Source of the DNA: Raphanus sativus
Taxonomy: Eukaryota > Streptophyta > Magnoliopsida > Brassicales > Brassicaceae
Reading direction: 5' to 3'
Assembly (NCBI RefSeq): GCF_000801105.2
Contig: NC_079514.1
Span: 2,294,001 to 2,358,000, forward strand
DNA: 64,000 bases
The position numbers and the translations under genes are program-made. The notes beneath the pieces are model-generated. The model saw nothing but the letters and a program-made list of their open reading frames with translations. It searched no databases and had not been told where the DNA came from. The stretch's first letter is position 1; every line of letters begins with the position of its first letter. Positions 1-11,804 of the stretch are shown here, one piece after another.

Positions 1-639
1 TCCCTTTTGGCGATTTTGAAGCTTTTTTGAAGTAAATTCATACATTTTTTTAAGAAATTTTCATAATAATATACTACTTATGTTGTATGTATTATGTGTA
101 ACGAAAAATATGAATGTATTGCTGTAAAATTCGTGAGAGCTTTCAAAGAAAAATGAAAATAATATTTGAAAAAGATTCTCTATTGTTCTCTATTTTTAAC
201 ACGGTTTTGAAAGAAAAAAAACATAAAAATTATGTTAGACGATAAACTGGGTTTTATAACACGTTATTAGTTGATTAAAAAGACTAAAACCGATGAAAAA
301 CTAAAGTTTTAGGTAAAAATGGAAGTTTTAGGTATATTGTTATGAAAAGAGATGTTTAACGGAGATTTTGTATATTTCTTCTTATTTTCCACTGTTTTAA
401 AGCAAAATAATGCATTAAAATAGTGGTAGACGATATTGTGGGTTGTATAACATCCTTTTGGTCAGTTAAAAGTGTTAAATTGACAAAAGCAAAAATTTAT
501 AAGAACTACTAGAACTACTGGTATTACTAAAGTGAACGTGTATTACTTGTATTACTGTATCGACTATGTACCAAAGATCTTGGACAACTTATATTCTTTA
601 AATGGTTAACTAATCATAATTTTTTTTTCAAACAATTTT
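1..639. repeat. AT-rich leader with imperfect ~170-bp repeat and ACTACT-rich stretch
   Basis: No gene is visible. A stretch near 200-295 (gttagacgataaactgggtt) recurs in diverged form near 378-480 (ggtagacgatattgtgggtt), suggesting an old direct duplication. From about 500 to 570 the sequence is full of ACTACT/TATTACT words, and the same words return at 876-985, so they flank the short ORF at 640-915. This looks like transposon debris. No terminal repeats were found. Confidence 0.4.
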
Positions 640-915
640 ATGGCTTCTCCTATTACAATCATATGTTTTGACTATGGAGGAAGTTACATCAAGGATGAGG
701 CTGAGATTAAGTGGATCTTGGGAGAAGATCAAATCCACACTCTAGTGATGAAAACATATGTGGAAGATGTTACATATTCTGAACTGGTCGAGTGTATATG
801 CAGAAAGATTAAGGCAAATGGAGATGGGATGGTGAAGATTAGTTACTTTCCATTGGTATTGTATTCAAACAAGCATGAACTACTAGTATTGTTAGAACTA
901 CTATGTGTAATATAG
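640..915 (+). pseudogene. Possible N-terminal fragment of a Mutator-like (MuDR-type) transposon protein
   Basis: A 91-codon open stretch begins MASPITIICFDYGG, followed by an acidic segment and a region reading YSELVECICRKIK. This start, a short beta-rich segment followed by a helix, resembles the N-terminal PB1-like/MuDR domain seen at the start of many Brassicaceae Mutator-like transposase genes. That family assignment is from memory of the pattern, not from a search. No transposase catalytic core, zinc knuckle or SWIM domain follows, and the frame ends in ACTACT-type repeats. If the assignment is right, it is a dead 5' fragment of an element. It could also be a chance ORF in repeat DNA. 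Confidence 0.35.
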
Positions 916-1955
916 ACTACTAGGAACTACTATGTACTACCCTGAACTACAAGAAAATTACTCTGTATTACTATTTGTTATGCATGTTTCTAGGAACCTT
1001 AATTTTTTTTTTATTATTTATTTTTAAAAGATGTATCTCGTATATTACGTGATTATATGTCCATGCATGTGTTTATTTGTCAAAATAAACATAAAATACT
1101 CTTAAAATCTCAAGTTGTTAGAAAATTTCTCATTTCAATAGAAAACACTCTTATACTTCCTAGTTAATGTCTTGATGGGAAGGCCATCATGAGACGAATT
1201 TCAGAAAACACATATTTTCTGAAAATTTTTCTGCCAATGTGTTATATACAATCTAAAACTGTTTAAATATATTGATATTACTGATTAATTTAGTTTAATG
1301 ACATTGTATTACTAAAAAATGTTATAATTTGCAAAAATATTACTATGAAGAATGAAATATTACTACCACCTTGAGTACTACTAAGAGTAAGATAAATATC
1401 ATTTTAATATTCAAATATGTTTGTTTAATATTATCTTTTACACGTTTTAGACATGTGCCATATATATATATATATATATATTTACAATGTGTTACACGTT
1501 TTAGACATGTCTTAGGTTTATTTTTTTTATTTTCATGAAGTGTTGACAATGTTTTTGTCTTAGTAATACCTAATAAACCTAATAGTACAAATTTTCTTTC
1601 TTAGGACATGGATTGCCTTATCTTTAATTAGACCAACCCTACTTCAAGACAATCCCACAACACAAAGCATCCTACATAAGTTTTACAGACCAAAAAAAAA
1701 CATAGCATCCTAGATAAGTTCACAACAAAGCCGAGATAAGTATTAAACATAACATCCTACATAAGTGTTCACTAAGCCTCAGTTTTAAGCTTCTTCTTGC
1801 GTCCTTCAATCTCGTCGGTGTCAGCTTCAGTGAAAGGAGAGGAAATCCACCGTGATGATGCACGTGTCCTTACTGTCTATTCTGGCGTTTTGAACTTCTT
1901 TGGGTTAGTAAACTTACGAGCATGACCATTCTTTCTCACCGACATTGCCTTCGGC
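916..1955. other. Gene-free AT-rich stretch with (TA)n flanked by a duplicated 17-mer
   Basis: No coding sequence is supported. A (TA)n tract lies near 1460-1482. It is bracketed by two copies of ttacacgttttagacatgt (near 1438 and 1493), so the tract sits inside a short direct repeat. From about 1620 the sequence becomes more mixed in composition and leads into the minus-strand low-complexity ORF. Confidence 0.5.
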
Positions 1956-2237
1956 CTATGCTTCACCCCCAATACGAGCAGGATCTCCCTCAGCTCCCTC
2001 AGTTCCCTTATCCACAGCAGGAGCTCCCTCATCCGTCTCATCAACAGCAGGAGCTCCCTCATCTACAACATGAGCTCCCTCATCTTTCTCATCAACAACA
2101 GGAGCTCCCTCATCCATCTCATCAACACCATTGCTCTTGTAAAGTGAAAGAGTCCACTGTTGTTGTGTCTCTTTCCCTTCATCCCACGAAAGAACCAATC
2201 TCGTACGTGGTATCCATTTCTCTGTTGATCTCTTCAC
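1956..2237 (-). CDS. Low-complexity ORF with Asp-Glu-Gly-Ala-Pro repeats (hypothetical, probably transposon-derived)
   Basis: The minus-strand frame begins MKRSTEKWIPRTRLVLSWDE and then runs into a repeated acidic block (DEGAPVVDE, DEGAHVVDE, DEGAPAVDE). The DNA below it is a minisatellite with a unit of roughly 27-30 bp built on GAGCTCCCTCATC, about four copies between 1990 and 2115. Upstream on the minus strand (about 2270-2420) there is a Lys-rich segment (KKRGQKKQNKNNKKK) with no clear start, and a basic segment follows downstream (RKNGHARKFTNPKKFK) in another frame. The whole may be a decayed gene of a transposon. I do not recognise the protein. A real function is unlikely but cannot be excluded. 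Confidence 0.25.
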   Translation of the reverse strand: MKRSTEKWIPRTRLVLSWDEGKETQQQWTLSLYKSNGVDEMDEGAPVVDEKDEGAHVVDEGAPAVDETDEGAPAVDKGTEGAEGDPARIGGEA

Positions 2238-2239
2238 GG

Positions 2240-3780
2240 CTGCCTTAGTCCTACCCCATGGTGGTGTAGAAGTTTCCTTAGGTTCCTTCCCAGCCTCCTT
2301 CTCAGCCTCCTTCTACATTCCCAGTTGAAAGCCCTTCTACATACTGCTCTTTTCTTGTGGTTTTTTTTTTGTTGTTCTTATTCTGCTTCTTCTGTCCACG
2401 CTTCTTACAGCCTGTCATTGCTTTGATTATAAAAAAACAACATTCAGTTAATGCTGAAATAAATCACCAAACATTCAAACAAAATAGTCACAGTCATTAG
2501 TTTGTAATCTAAAAACCATTCATTCAATAATAAAACTCCAAGCAATCAGTAATCCGATCACTAAATCACAAATATTCGATCACTCAATTCGGTTTCACAT
2601 ATCAAACATTTTATCACCAATACAGTTAGTGTAAGTATGGTCATAATCGACAATCATCACTAAACTTATCTCAAACCTTAAACCAAACCAATCTCTATCA
2701 CCAACAACAAATTTTCTATATTCAGTTCACACAGTTAAACCCAAATATAATAACATCATTTTTAATCTCAAATTCATATTCAAAATCTATAAACAATCTG
2801 AACCTAACTGATTTTTAACCGAACCTTCTCAACCACAATCCTTTCAAACTCACAACAAAGTCAATTAAAATTGAAGAGAAAACATACTTTTTTACACGGA
2901 AGAGACGAGAACAAAAACAGAAGATGGAAGACGAAGTCTAGGATTCCAGGGTTCCGTAAGCAGAGAGAGAATAGGATACGCTGTAGGAGAGCAGGAGCAG
3001 TTGATTCAATTAATTTTGTCTGATCTAGGGTTACAGACGAATTTGGGTTGGGGAAATTAAAAAATCAGAGAAAGGAAGGATAAGAAGGATTAAGGGAAAA
3101 CCGAAGAAGAAGCAGTGAATGCAGTGGACTTCATCATCTTCGTCGGTTCTAAGGTTTTTAGAGAAGGAGAGGAGTGGAGCTAGATTTCTGGAAAAAGGAG
3201 AAATTGAGAACGACACGACAAAGGAGGGAAGAATAGTAATGCGTGGGTTATCCGGGTTATAATGGGTCGGGTCAAATAGTTAGGTTGGATCTTGTAAATA
3301 CTTGGTTTCATTAAGGGCAATATCGATTTTCACCACGTTTTTTATTAAAATATAATAAAAGTTATAATATTTTTAATTGGTGGGTTAAATTAGAATGAAG
3401 ATGGGAGTGAGTGTGGCAATATAGAATAAAGTCCAAACAGTTGCTTCTCCAGTTTTTTTCTAAAGATTTAATACGTGTTTTTATTACATCTTTCGCAGTT
3501 GGTTTCGCACGGGCTCAAAGTGGTGCGTTGTCTTCAGTATTATGTTTTAGTCTTTCTATTCATTGTTATTAGCTTTTCATTAACCAAGCAGATTGTGGGT
3601 TCAACATTTTTATTGATTCGAATCACAGACTGGCTTGGCTTTACAACAATAAATTAAAAAAAAAAGGTTATGTTAGTAGCTATTAATTGCTATAGATTAT
3701 AATTTTCTTTTTGATCAACTGCTATAGACTTTTATATAAGTTACTGTTATTTATTTATTTATTTTGGTCGAAAAATACAA
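2240..3780. other. Gene-free stretch between transposon debris and RSZ22
   Basis: The sequence from 2430 to 2900 is rich in CA/AT and carries no gene. From about 2880 to 3260 it is GA-rich (AGAGAGAG, GAAGAAG). This would suit the 5' part of a minus-strand transcript whose body lies in the 1.9-2.4 kb debris, but no convincing start or splice signals join them. The region to 3780 shows nothing further. Confidence 0.4.
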
Positions 3781-3794
3781 CACAATAAATTTGA

Positions 3795-3880
3795 GCCCAA
3801 GGGCCCAATAGGATGTATCAGTTAAATTTGGGCTATACCTTCTCCGTGTAAAGAAGTTAAAGCGTTGACAAACCCTAAGA
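3795..3880 (+). promoter_or_regulatory. RSZ22 promoter: site II (GGGCCC/TGGGCT) and telo-box motifs
   Basis: Within 90 bp there are GGGCCCAATA (3801-3810), a TGGGCT site near 3829, and the telo-box AAACCCTAA at 3870-3878. In Arabidopsis the pair of site II element plus telo box is typical of promoters of ribosomal, RNA-processing and other growth-linked genes, which suits the SR-protein gene that follows. A 5'-UTR intron then runs from about 3944 (CTAG/GTATGT) to 4016 (TTAACAG), ending four bases before the ATG. Motif positions are read directly; the regulatory role is inferred. Confidence 0.6.
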
Positions 3881-4020
3881 TCAAAAAACCTAGTTACAAT
3901 CAACCCTCTCTAGGAGCTGCTTGAGTCTCTTTTCTCCTCCTAGGTATGTGACGCCAAGTTTCTTCACTGTTTTTGCTAGAATATAGGTATGAACTCTGTC
4001 TCTTTGGCATTAACAGGCAA

Positions 4021-5083
4021 ATGTCGCGTGTGTACGTGGGGAATTTGGACCCAAGAGTTAGTGAGCGTGATCTCGAGGATGAGTTCCGTATCTATGGAGT
4101 TATCAAGAGGCAAGCATTGATCCAATCAATTCATTACACAGAGTTTCGAGCTTTTAATGTATTTTGCAATATTAATTGTTGGATTTTTGATGTGCAGTGT
4201 TTGGGTTGCTCGTAGACCACCTGGCTACGCTTTTCTAGACTTCGAGGATCCCAGAGATACCCGTGATGCCATCCGTGAGTTAGATGGTAATGATATGCAT
4301 TGTTCTGTAGTGACACTAATGTTTTTTTAGTGTACAACATGTAGGTTTGAATTTGACGACATGCATTCTGTTTAAATGGACAGGCAAGAATGGTTGGAGG
4401 GTGGAACAGTCTCACAACCGTGGAGGTGGTGGAGGAGGGGGCCGTGGTGGTGACCGCGGAGGAGATCGTGGTGGCCGTGGTGGTGGGTCTGATTTGAAGT
4501 GCTATGACTGTGGTGAGCCTGGTCACTTTGCACGTGAATGCCGTAACCGTGGTGGCACAGGAAGGCGTCGCAGCAGGAGCCGCAGTCCTAGATACAGGAG
4601 GAGTCCAAGTTACGGACGCAGGTCACTGCTGCTGACTGATTCCTTGTATTGGTTGTAGCTTGTCTGAATGTAGTAGTAGTGGACCTTGTCTTTTTTTTTT
4701 TTTTTGGTATCAGGAGTTACAGCCCTCGTGGAAGATCTCCTCCTCCTCCAAGACGCCGCAGCCCTTCACCTCCTCCTGCTCGTGGTCGCAGCAGCTACAG
4801 TAGATCACCACCTCCGTACAGAAGGCGTGATGAACTGCCTTATGCTAATGGGTAAAACTTCTTGAAGTCATAATACATTGAGTTGATGATATGGTTGATG
4901 TGGAAAATTAAATTCTTGATGTTTGATCATTGTTGCTGAATGAAGAGATCAGCGTTTTGTTCACATAGCATTCATCTTGGTTCATCCTGTTACTTTTTCC
5001 CTGTGGTGGATGTGGGCTCATTCAACCTCTGTTCTTGTTTCTGCAGGAATGGACTGAAAGATAGACGCCGAAGCCGGAGCTGA
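4021..5083 (+). CDS. RSZ22: RS-type serine/arginine-rich splicing factor, RSZ22 (zinc-knuckle SR protein)
   Basis: Encodes a plant homologue of human SRSF7/9G8, a nuclear splicing factor. Exons are 4021-4109, 4198-4286, 4384-4621, 4714-4851 and 5047-5083 (about 196 codons; Arabidopsis RSZ22 is about 200). Order of parts: an RRM of about 70 residues (start [15 protein letters not shown]-1 region GYAFLDFED), a Gly/Arg-rich hinge, one CCHC zinc knuckle ([14 protein letters not shown], spacing C-X2-C-X4-H-X4-C), then an Arg/Ser and Pro-rich tail ending RRRSRS. The ATG follows a 5'-UTR intron directly. The first coding intron begins with GC rather than GT. RSZ22 next to a CSLC gene matches At4g31580/At4g31590. 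The paralogous chromosome 2 block also pairs an RSZ22a with a CSLC, but the genes further right favour the chromosome 4 block. Confidence 0.93.
4110..4197 (+). other. Non-canonical GC-AG intron (first coding intron of RSZ22)
   Basis: Only a GC donor keeps the RRM in frame: the exon ends ATC AAG AG, the intron starts GCAAGC, and it ends TGTGCAG before T GTT TGG. The joined peptide [14 protein letters not shown] is the expected RRM sequence. The donor AG/GCAAG fits the strong consensus known for GC-AG introns. No GT donor nearby gives an open, conserved frame. Confidence 0.85.
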
Positions 5084-5954
5084 GAGGTTTATGCTGTGAG
5101 AAACTGAGATGATGACGAAGTACTACTTACTTTTGGAGATTAAGGACTGTGATTGGATTACATTTTGCGTAGGTAGTGTTATGTATCTGCCCTTAGGTAA
5201 ATTAACATAATGTTTAGTTTTGGAATTTCTGATAATAAAGACCTATGCTTTCTCTTTTCTATTGAAGTTCACGTGGATCCCAAACATAGACCACCTGGCC
5301 ACGTTTTCAAGTTCTTAAGTGACATATGTAAGACGAAAAAAATATCGTAAACAAAAAATAAACGAGAACATGGTTTTGGCATGACCACCACAAATAATGA
5401 AAGCCTAGGAAAGCAAAAAGAGACAAGAGCATGATCCTAGTTCGGTCCCATCCTTCACTTCCACATCATTCAGTTTGACACTTCTCGTTCCACTTTTGTC
5501 TGCCGACACTTGTGTTTGCTCCACGTTTCTTCGCTCTCACCGACAGTAAGATGAGAGGTTCCTAAGATCAGAATCCACAAACCCTTTAAGTGGTCTCTTT
5601 CTTGCTAGTTTCATTCTAGTCACAACCTAGTTCTCGTTAGTTAGTTTCTGTTATGTTTTCTTCCCTCAAAGTTTGAGCTTAAAGTCTCTGCAGTTTGATT
5701 TTAACATGGATTCTTGTACTAGTTCAAGACAAAAGCTCCTTTTAACTGCCAACATGTTCCAACTTTACAGATATTGTATACATGTATGAATCTCTCTGGC
5801 TCACACTCTATCCCTAAAATCATACAAACATAACAAAACAAACAAACAAACAAACATGAAAATAAATTAATGCCTACCAACCACTATGGTTCCCAGCAAT
5901 CTCATTACAGAGGATAACCATTGAAACATAAAGCTTCTCTGGATTTTCTCTCTC
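5084..5954. other. Convergent intergenic region RSZ22 / CSLC5
   Basis: Holds the 3' UTR of RSZ22 (AATAAAG near 5234) and, on the other strand, the presumed 3' UTR of CSLC5. A fragment at about 5286-5308 (agaccacctggccacgtttt) echoes the RSZ22 exon 2 sequence at 4215-4235 (agaccacctggctacgcttt), a short possible duplication. Otherwise nothing is seen. Confidence 0.6.
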
Positions 5955-8339
5955 TCAGCTCATCTGCTCGCCTATGAGGTCAAGACCCACCAGAAGAAAC
6001 GTGACACCTTGGAACAACAAAAAGTAGAAATGCACTCCTTGAGCTGCCAACAGACTCCTAACCGCTGCAGTGAGCAACAGAAAGGCTAATGCGAGCTCTT
6101 TGTGGAATATCTTGTTTGTTTTCTTGACGGGTTTCTTTTGTTTCTGTTCTTCAAGCTGGTTCATCTCCAAAAGCTCACTGTCTGAAACCCCTCTAAGCAA
6201 CTGGCTTTTCTGGTTCACCGTCTCTTTCTCGGTGATAGATAAAAGATCCGACTCTGATGATCTTCCAGCTTTCTTTGTGACAACCCACTCGTAAGAGCTA
6301 CCTAACTGGAACAAACCGGATACCATTGCGTTGAACTTGGTGACAGACATTGTGTTCTCGAACAAGAGGTAAGGGACGATGAAAGGGAACGATTTTGGAG
6401 ACGGAAGAAGGTTGAGGAAAGACATGAAGACAGGTATGTAGCAGATGACCCAAACAGGAAGCTCAGCTTCTGGTACAAACATGGTTAGTGGAAGGATTAT
6501 GCAGAACAATGTGAAGGAGTAGAAAGGAAGTATGAGTTTCCTAAGCAGGAAGAAGAGAAGTATCAGGTTCGCCTTCTTCCATATAGCTATCTGAAAGAAG
6601 AGGATACATTCAACACAATGATCCAAAACTATAATCTTTGAAGGAGACAAGAGTTGTAATGTACACTTACCTTAGAGGTCAAGATTGCACCAAGACACAA
6701 GCGAAAAAGTTGCATAGGTCCTGAATGCCAACGGTGTTGTTGCTTCTTATATGCTTCATATGACTCAGGAACTTCACAAAGGACCTGTAAATTGTGTTGG
6801 CAACATGAACAGAGCCTTTTTTAAGGAATGATTGATGCAGTATTAGTACCTTGACATCGTTAAGATAGATGAACTTCCATCCATGGAGATGAGCACGGAC
6901 TGCTATATCCATATCCTCAACAGTAGTTCTTTCAAGCCAGCCACCAGATTCCTCGAGAGCTTTGATCCTCCAAACACCAGCTGTTCCATTGAAACCAAAG
7001 AAGTTCAAGAACACACCGCTCACTTGCTGCTCAACCTCAAAGTGGAAACAAAGATTGATGTTCTGAAGACGTGTCAACAAATTCTCGTCTTTGTTCACAA
7101 ACGTCCACCTAGCTTGAACCAAACCTAGCTCCGGGTTTTCCTGAACACACCAATCACATCATCAACAAGTTAGAAACCTCTCTCCACTCGACACTGTCAG
7201 TGATAGATTAATGGAAACTGATGTTAATTACTTTGAAATGTGGAACCGTTAATTTAAGGAAGTCTGGATTAGGTTGGAAGTCTGCATCAAATATAGCTAC
7301 AAACTCGTATGCTTCCACGTAATCACAGCTCATAGCTGACTTGAGGTTACCAGCTTTATATCCAGTTCTAACCAAACGATGCCTGTAGATTATGTTGACT
7401 CCCTTCTGGCTCCACTTAGCAACCTCAGCTTTAATCAACTGCTGGATGCTTTCATCGTTAGAATCATCAAGAACCTGGACCAGGATTCTATCTTTAGGCC
7501 AGTCAAGTTGACACACAGCAGATATAGACTGTTCATACACCTGAAACAAGAACAACACCAAAGATCATTAGTACATTGAGAGTTACAGATATAAAAGGTC
7601 AAAGATTGGTATGAATGAGTACCTCTCTCTCATTGCACATGGGAATCTGAACAAGAACCATTGGATAAGCAAAACCAGAGCCCTCAGCATCATCATCACG
7701 AAACGGTTCCTCATCAAACCTCGGCTTAATCTTCTTATACTTGATCCAGAAACATCCCAAGCAGAGAATCAAACGGTCTACAGACTGTATAAGGAACAGA
7801 ACAATACAAAACTTGGAGAGAGCTTTGATTGGAGGAGCAATATAATCAGCTCTTAACCCTAACCAACCAACATAGACAAGATGAAGCAAGCTCTGAATCT
7901 CAAGTGTGCTAGTTGGGATATAATGCCATCCTCTGAAGTAAGCAACAATCTCGAAGCCAAGAACCACCAAGGAAACAGCTAAGAAGAGCTTAATGGCAGA
8001 GAAAAGCCACCTGTCTCTCCCCAATCTCTCGGAGCCGAGCGGGTTGTGAGCGAAGCTGAGGCGTTTCTTGATGGAGCCGAGGAGAGACCAGAAGAGAGCG
8101 GCGAGCCAAGTGAGGCATCCAACGGCTCTGTGAGCTTTGAGAAGCAGAACCCAAGTGACTTGCTTTGCGTTCTTGCGGGCTCGGGTCTTGTCCACTGGTC
8201 TGAAGGCTGAGTCTGGTCCTTGGATTTCGACAACGGAGTAGTTTGGGTTCTCCATTTTGACAACAACTGGTGTTCCTCCTCCTCCTCCTTTCCTAGTGTC
8301 TTTCGCCCACCAATCTGAAAAATCCAACCTTGGAGCCAT
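5955..8339 (-). CDS. CSLC5: Cellulose synthase-like C glucan synthase (xyloglucan backbone), CSLC5
   Basis: A Golgi membrane GT2 glycosyltransferase; the CSLC family makes the beta-1,4-glucan backbone of xyloglucan. Five exons on the minus strand: 7623-8339, 7232-7540, 6850-7140, 6671-6784 and 5955-6590, all GT-AG, giving about 688 aa, the usual family length. N-terminus [14 protein letters not shown], then two membrane segments (about residues 85-115 and 125-200), the catalytic loop with the conserved Asp residues (DDSND, DADFQ, VEDMD) and QQHRW, then C-terminal membrane spans and a last hydrophobic hairpin ending GEQMS. No frame breaks were seen. A GA-rich 5' leader (about 8500-8600) precedes it. 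It converges on RSZ22, as expected for At4g31590. Confidence 0.94.
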
Positions 8340-11335
8340 CTTTCGAGAAAGGAGCGAGCTTTTGAGTAGATAGTGGAAGGAATAGCGATACACAGATCCC
8401 AGAAAATGGAAATCTAGAGACCCATTTTTATATATAAACCAGACAGAGAAGCATACACAGCTCAATGCTCATTTAAAGTTTGGACCTTTTTTAAGAGAGT
8501 GACAGAAGAGAGAGAAATGGGTTGGTGAGAGGAAGGAGTGACTCAGAGAGAAGAGAGAGAGATTAAATACTTGGCTTTGAGAGAGAGAGAGAAGAGAGTA
8601 TATGTGAAGCTTGCAAGATCTGTCTTAAACAGTTTTTCATGTGTGTTTGATGGGTTTGAGCATGCAAATTCATCCCCTTTTATCATACTCATGTAACTTT
8701 CAACAGCACTTGTCATGTCACTAAACCTCTCCCCTCTGAAAATAAAATTACATTTTTTGAAAAGAAGAAAAAAAAACAATTAATGTTATCTCTATAGAAA
8801 ATTTTTGAGACATTGATGGATTGTTGAAGACAAGTTCATATTTGTGAGAGAAAACTACTCAAGTGTGTTTTTCTCACCGCTTTATGTGCTCCCCCATGTC
8901 ATTTTCCATATATACACCCCTTTTTAGGAGTCCATTCAATTTGTATTTTATTTTAGTAACCAAGTGTCATCAAATTTAGAATTTTGACGGGAATGTTATG
9001 AAGACAGTACATTATGGTGGGTGACTATAATGATCAAGATGACTTTTAAGCTTTTTATGTGTTTCTTCTAATGTGTACTGTTTGATGAAAAGGGTATTTT
9101 GTAAATACCTTAAACTATTACGAGTCCATGCACTAACCTTTGGAACAATTAGATGCAACTTAACCAACTAAATTTTTTTTTTTGAATTTTAGCAAAAAAA
9201 AGAAAAAAAACTTAACCAACTATACTCTTTCTAAAAAAGAACTTGCTCAACTACATATATAAGAAAGGGATTTTGAAGATGTTATTGGTGGTAAATAGTT
9301 AGGAAGGAAACATTTTAGTTGATGGTTTATTTTCTTGTATACTATTATTTGATAAAGTATACTAACCATCAAAACAGAGGTCGAGTGTTGACTAATACTA
9401 GCAAGAAAACTTTAACATATTGCCGCTAGTTATGGGGGGTTTTTTGTAAGACAAAACAAAAAAATACTTACTCCCAACTTTAAATGATGTTTTATGATTT
9501 TTATTTTGTCTTATTTTAAGTGATGTTTTTATTAATCTAAATAGAATTTAATATGATTTGAATTTTATGACCAATTATAAAATACTATAGTTTTTTATTA
9601 TTAGTTAAACTAATTTTATTTAATGTATTTTTATGTTATCAAGATAAACTACATAAAAATATGTATTTTCTTAATCTATATGCAATAATCTAAAACATCA
9701 CATCAAGTGAGAGAGAGAGAGAGTACGTGGTATGTCTTTGACAAGAAAAAAACAAGTACTATGATTCACCGATTCAGCAGATGGATAATCACAGTTGTTT
9801 TCAATTTGAAAAATCGGAAAGTTTCAACCAACTATTAGGCTACGCGAGTTACTTGTCGGTGGTGCTATTCACACATGTAGAACTCTAGAAGTTTTTTGGG
9901 CTAAAAGAACTCTAGAAGTTAAGGATATTCTTTTGCTTTTTCTTATTTTTTTTGAAAAGGTGCTAAATTCTTTTGCATTTTAAAGGTTTATTTTACTATA
10001 CGCTACCTGACGTTTTGTATCACAAGAATTTTTAAATTATATGTTTAAGTGTAATTAATTTGGGTGGATTAGAAAACAAAGATTTGTTGGTAATACATGT
10101 TTATTAGACTTTGCTTGGACCATCTACAATCCATACACAATCAATAGCCATAATACATTAGTTGAAAACTTGATATGTTGCTTGAAATATCAATGAACTA
10201 CAGTTTTGGTATGGATTTTAATTTGAAATCTCTCCTCATATACAGTATTACGGTATGAGTGAACAATAATCCACAAATTATTGAATGTGATTACACTATC
10301 TTTTTCTTCTCTTCATTGTGTGTTTAACATTTATTCAGATAAGACCCGGTCCACTAAACATGCATATATTAAGACGAACGGCTAAGTTTTGATGAATATT
10401 TATTAATGAGAACTTTTCAATTATGATATTCTTTGAACTATGTTATTATTTCATTACACATACAGTGCTTTACAGTTTACACTCCCTACCATATCATTAT
10501 AATTTTAATTAGTGGATACAATCATTCACCATTCATTTATTCGATTATTTTTTTTCATTTTATTTGATTAGATTTCTTATATTGTTGGGGCTATAAATGT
10601 GTAACGATTGTATAAGTTTTCAATACCGAAATAATTAGTCATGATCTGAATGCATTAACTATGAAAACGAAACGGTTTGAAGCAGTACTAACAAATTAAT
10701 TAAAGACACATACAGAAGTCGCTGTAATGACTTATGTGCTGTCTTTTCCAGAGATTTTGTTGTTTGTTTCAATTTTTGTTTGGTTGGGGGGGAATTAAAA
10801 TAATTTATTTACTTGGAAAATATGTTGTATATTTCAAAACTATTATATTTTGGTTTCTATATAATGTTTCAAGTAAAATAAATCTTTTATAAATCTTTTT
10901 ACCTAAAATATTAATAAAATATAAATTAAAAGAATTTAATTAACTAATAAAACTATAAACTATCTTATATTTGAAACATCAAAACATCCTACATTAAATT
11001 CTCTTGGACATCCTTTTTATATTTTTGTGCACCTCTTAAACACCCTACATTTTGTTTAGGATGGCATTGAGAGTTTGAAACTTTTGGTTATATTAGAGCA
11101 AATAGCTACTTCAGTACTTCGGCAAGATACCTGCATGATAGACCTTGTTTCCTGAAAAAACCACTTTACACATGTTGGAAAAAAAAATGAAATTGCTGAT
11201 TTTCATCAATTTAAATCTTTATTTGGATCTATTTTGTTTATCTTCTGTGGAAACTTTCACACACTGTATAAAGTGTCAAAAATGTTATGTTTCTTTGTCT
11301 TGAACTCAAAGTGAAACTGTCTTTAACTACGGTAC
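8340..11335. other. Intergenic region upstream of CSLC5, mostly featureless
   Basis: About 3 kb of AT-rich DNA without a supported gene. GA repeats at 8500-8600 are probably 5' UTR of CSLC5. A decayed MITE-like inverted repeat is listed separately at 9463-9719. Around 10,840-10,985 short inverted phrases (tataatgtttcaagtaaa and ttatatttgaaacatc) hint at another eroded MITE. Confidence 0.5.
9463..9719. mobile_element. Degenerate Stowaway-like MITE
   Basis: The left end reads ACTCCCAACTTTAAATGATG and the right end, reverse complemented, reads CACTTGATGTGATGTTTTAG. The shared TGATGTTTTA words are inverted about 240 bp apart. A GA repeat (about 9713-9723) sits at the right end. The pattern resembles the clear Stowaway element at 30252-30480 but is much more eroded, and no target duplication could be fixed. 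Confidence 0.4.
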
Positions 11336-11695
11336 TTGAAAATATCTGTAACTCTCCTTCATTTATATGTATCAACGAGTTGTATTGAGTCTTCAACTCC
11401 GGAGTCTGTCCAAAATTTATCATCCGTCACTCCTTCTCAAAAAATTTCTACAGCCACAAGGGATGGTAGTAGAAGCGTTGAGCCTGACTTGGGTTCTATC
11501 CAGTTTGTTTCTATAGTAAATGTGAAAGAAGAAGAAAATACATTGGATTCAGACAATAAGACAGATTTGATGAAGCACATCACACTTTCAGGAAAAAGAA
11601 TTCTTCGAGAAAGACCGGCTAAACCATCCAAAAATCTAAAGAAATGCATTGACAACCCACAAATTGTAGAAGAGGAAATATTTGCAATATTTTAG
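11336..11695 (+). pseudogene. Unidentified gene fragment (119 codons, open)
   Basis: The frame from about 11,390 onward has composition unlike its AT-rich surroundings and reads as natural protein (SQKISTATRDGSRSVEPDLG, later LSGKRILRERPAKPSKNLKK), ending at TAG 11,693. The first part (before about 11,400) looks non-coding. The basic stretch resembles linker regions in transposon-captured plant genes, but I cannot name a family. It lies just left of a Mutator-type MITE, so capture and relocation is possible. No start or splice sites support an expressed gene. Confidence 0.3.
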
Positions 11696-11804
11696 CAGAT
11701 ATAATCACTGCAAAAAAATTGTAATGATAGTATTAATTAGTTTTTATGTTGGAGTAATTGTAAAAACATATTTATGGTAAGTGTGTCTTTAACCATTAAA
11801 ATAA

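Noticed and set aside
4134..4526. Minus-strand open frame opposite RSZ22
   Set aside because: It is a shadow of the Gly/Arg-rich coding strand; the plus strand encodes a complete SR protein.
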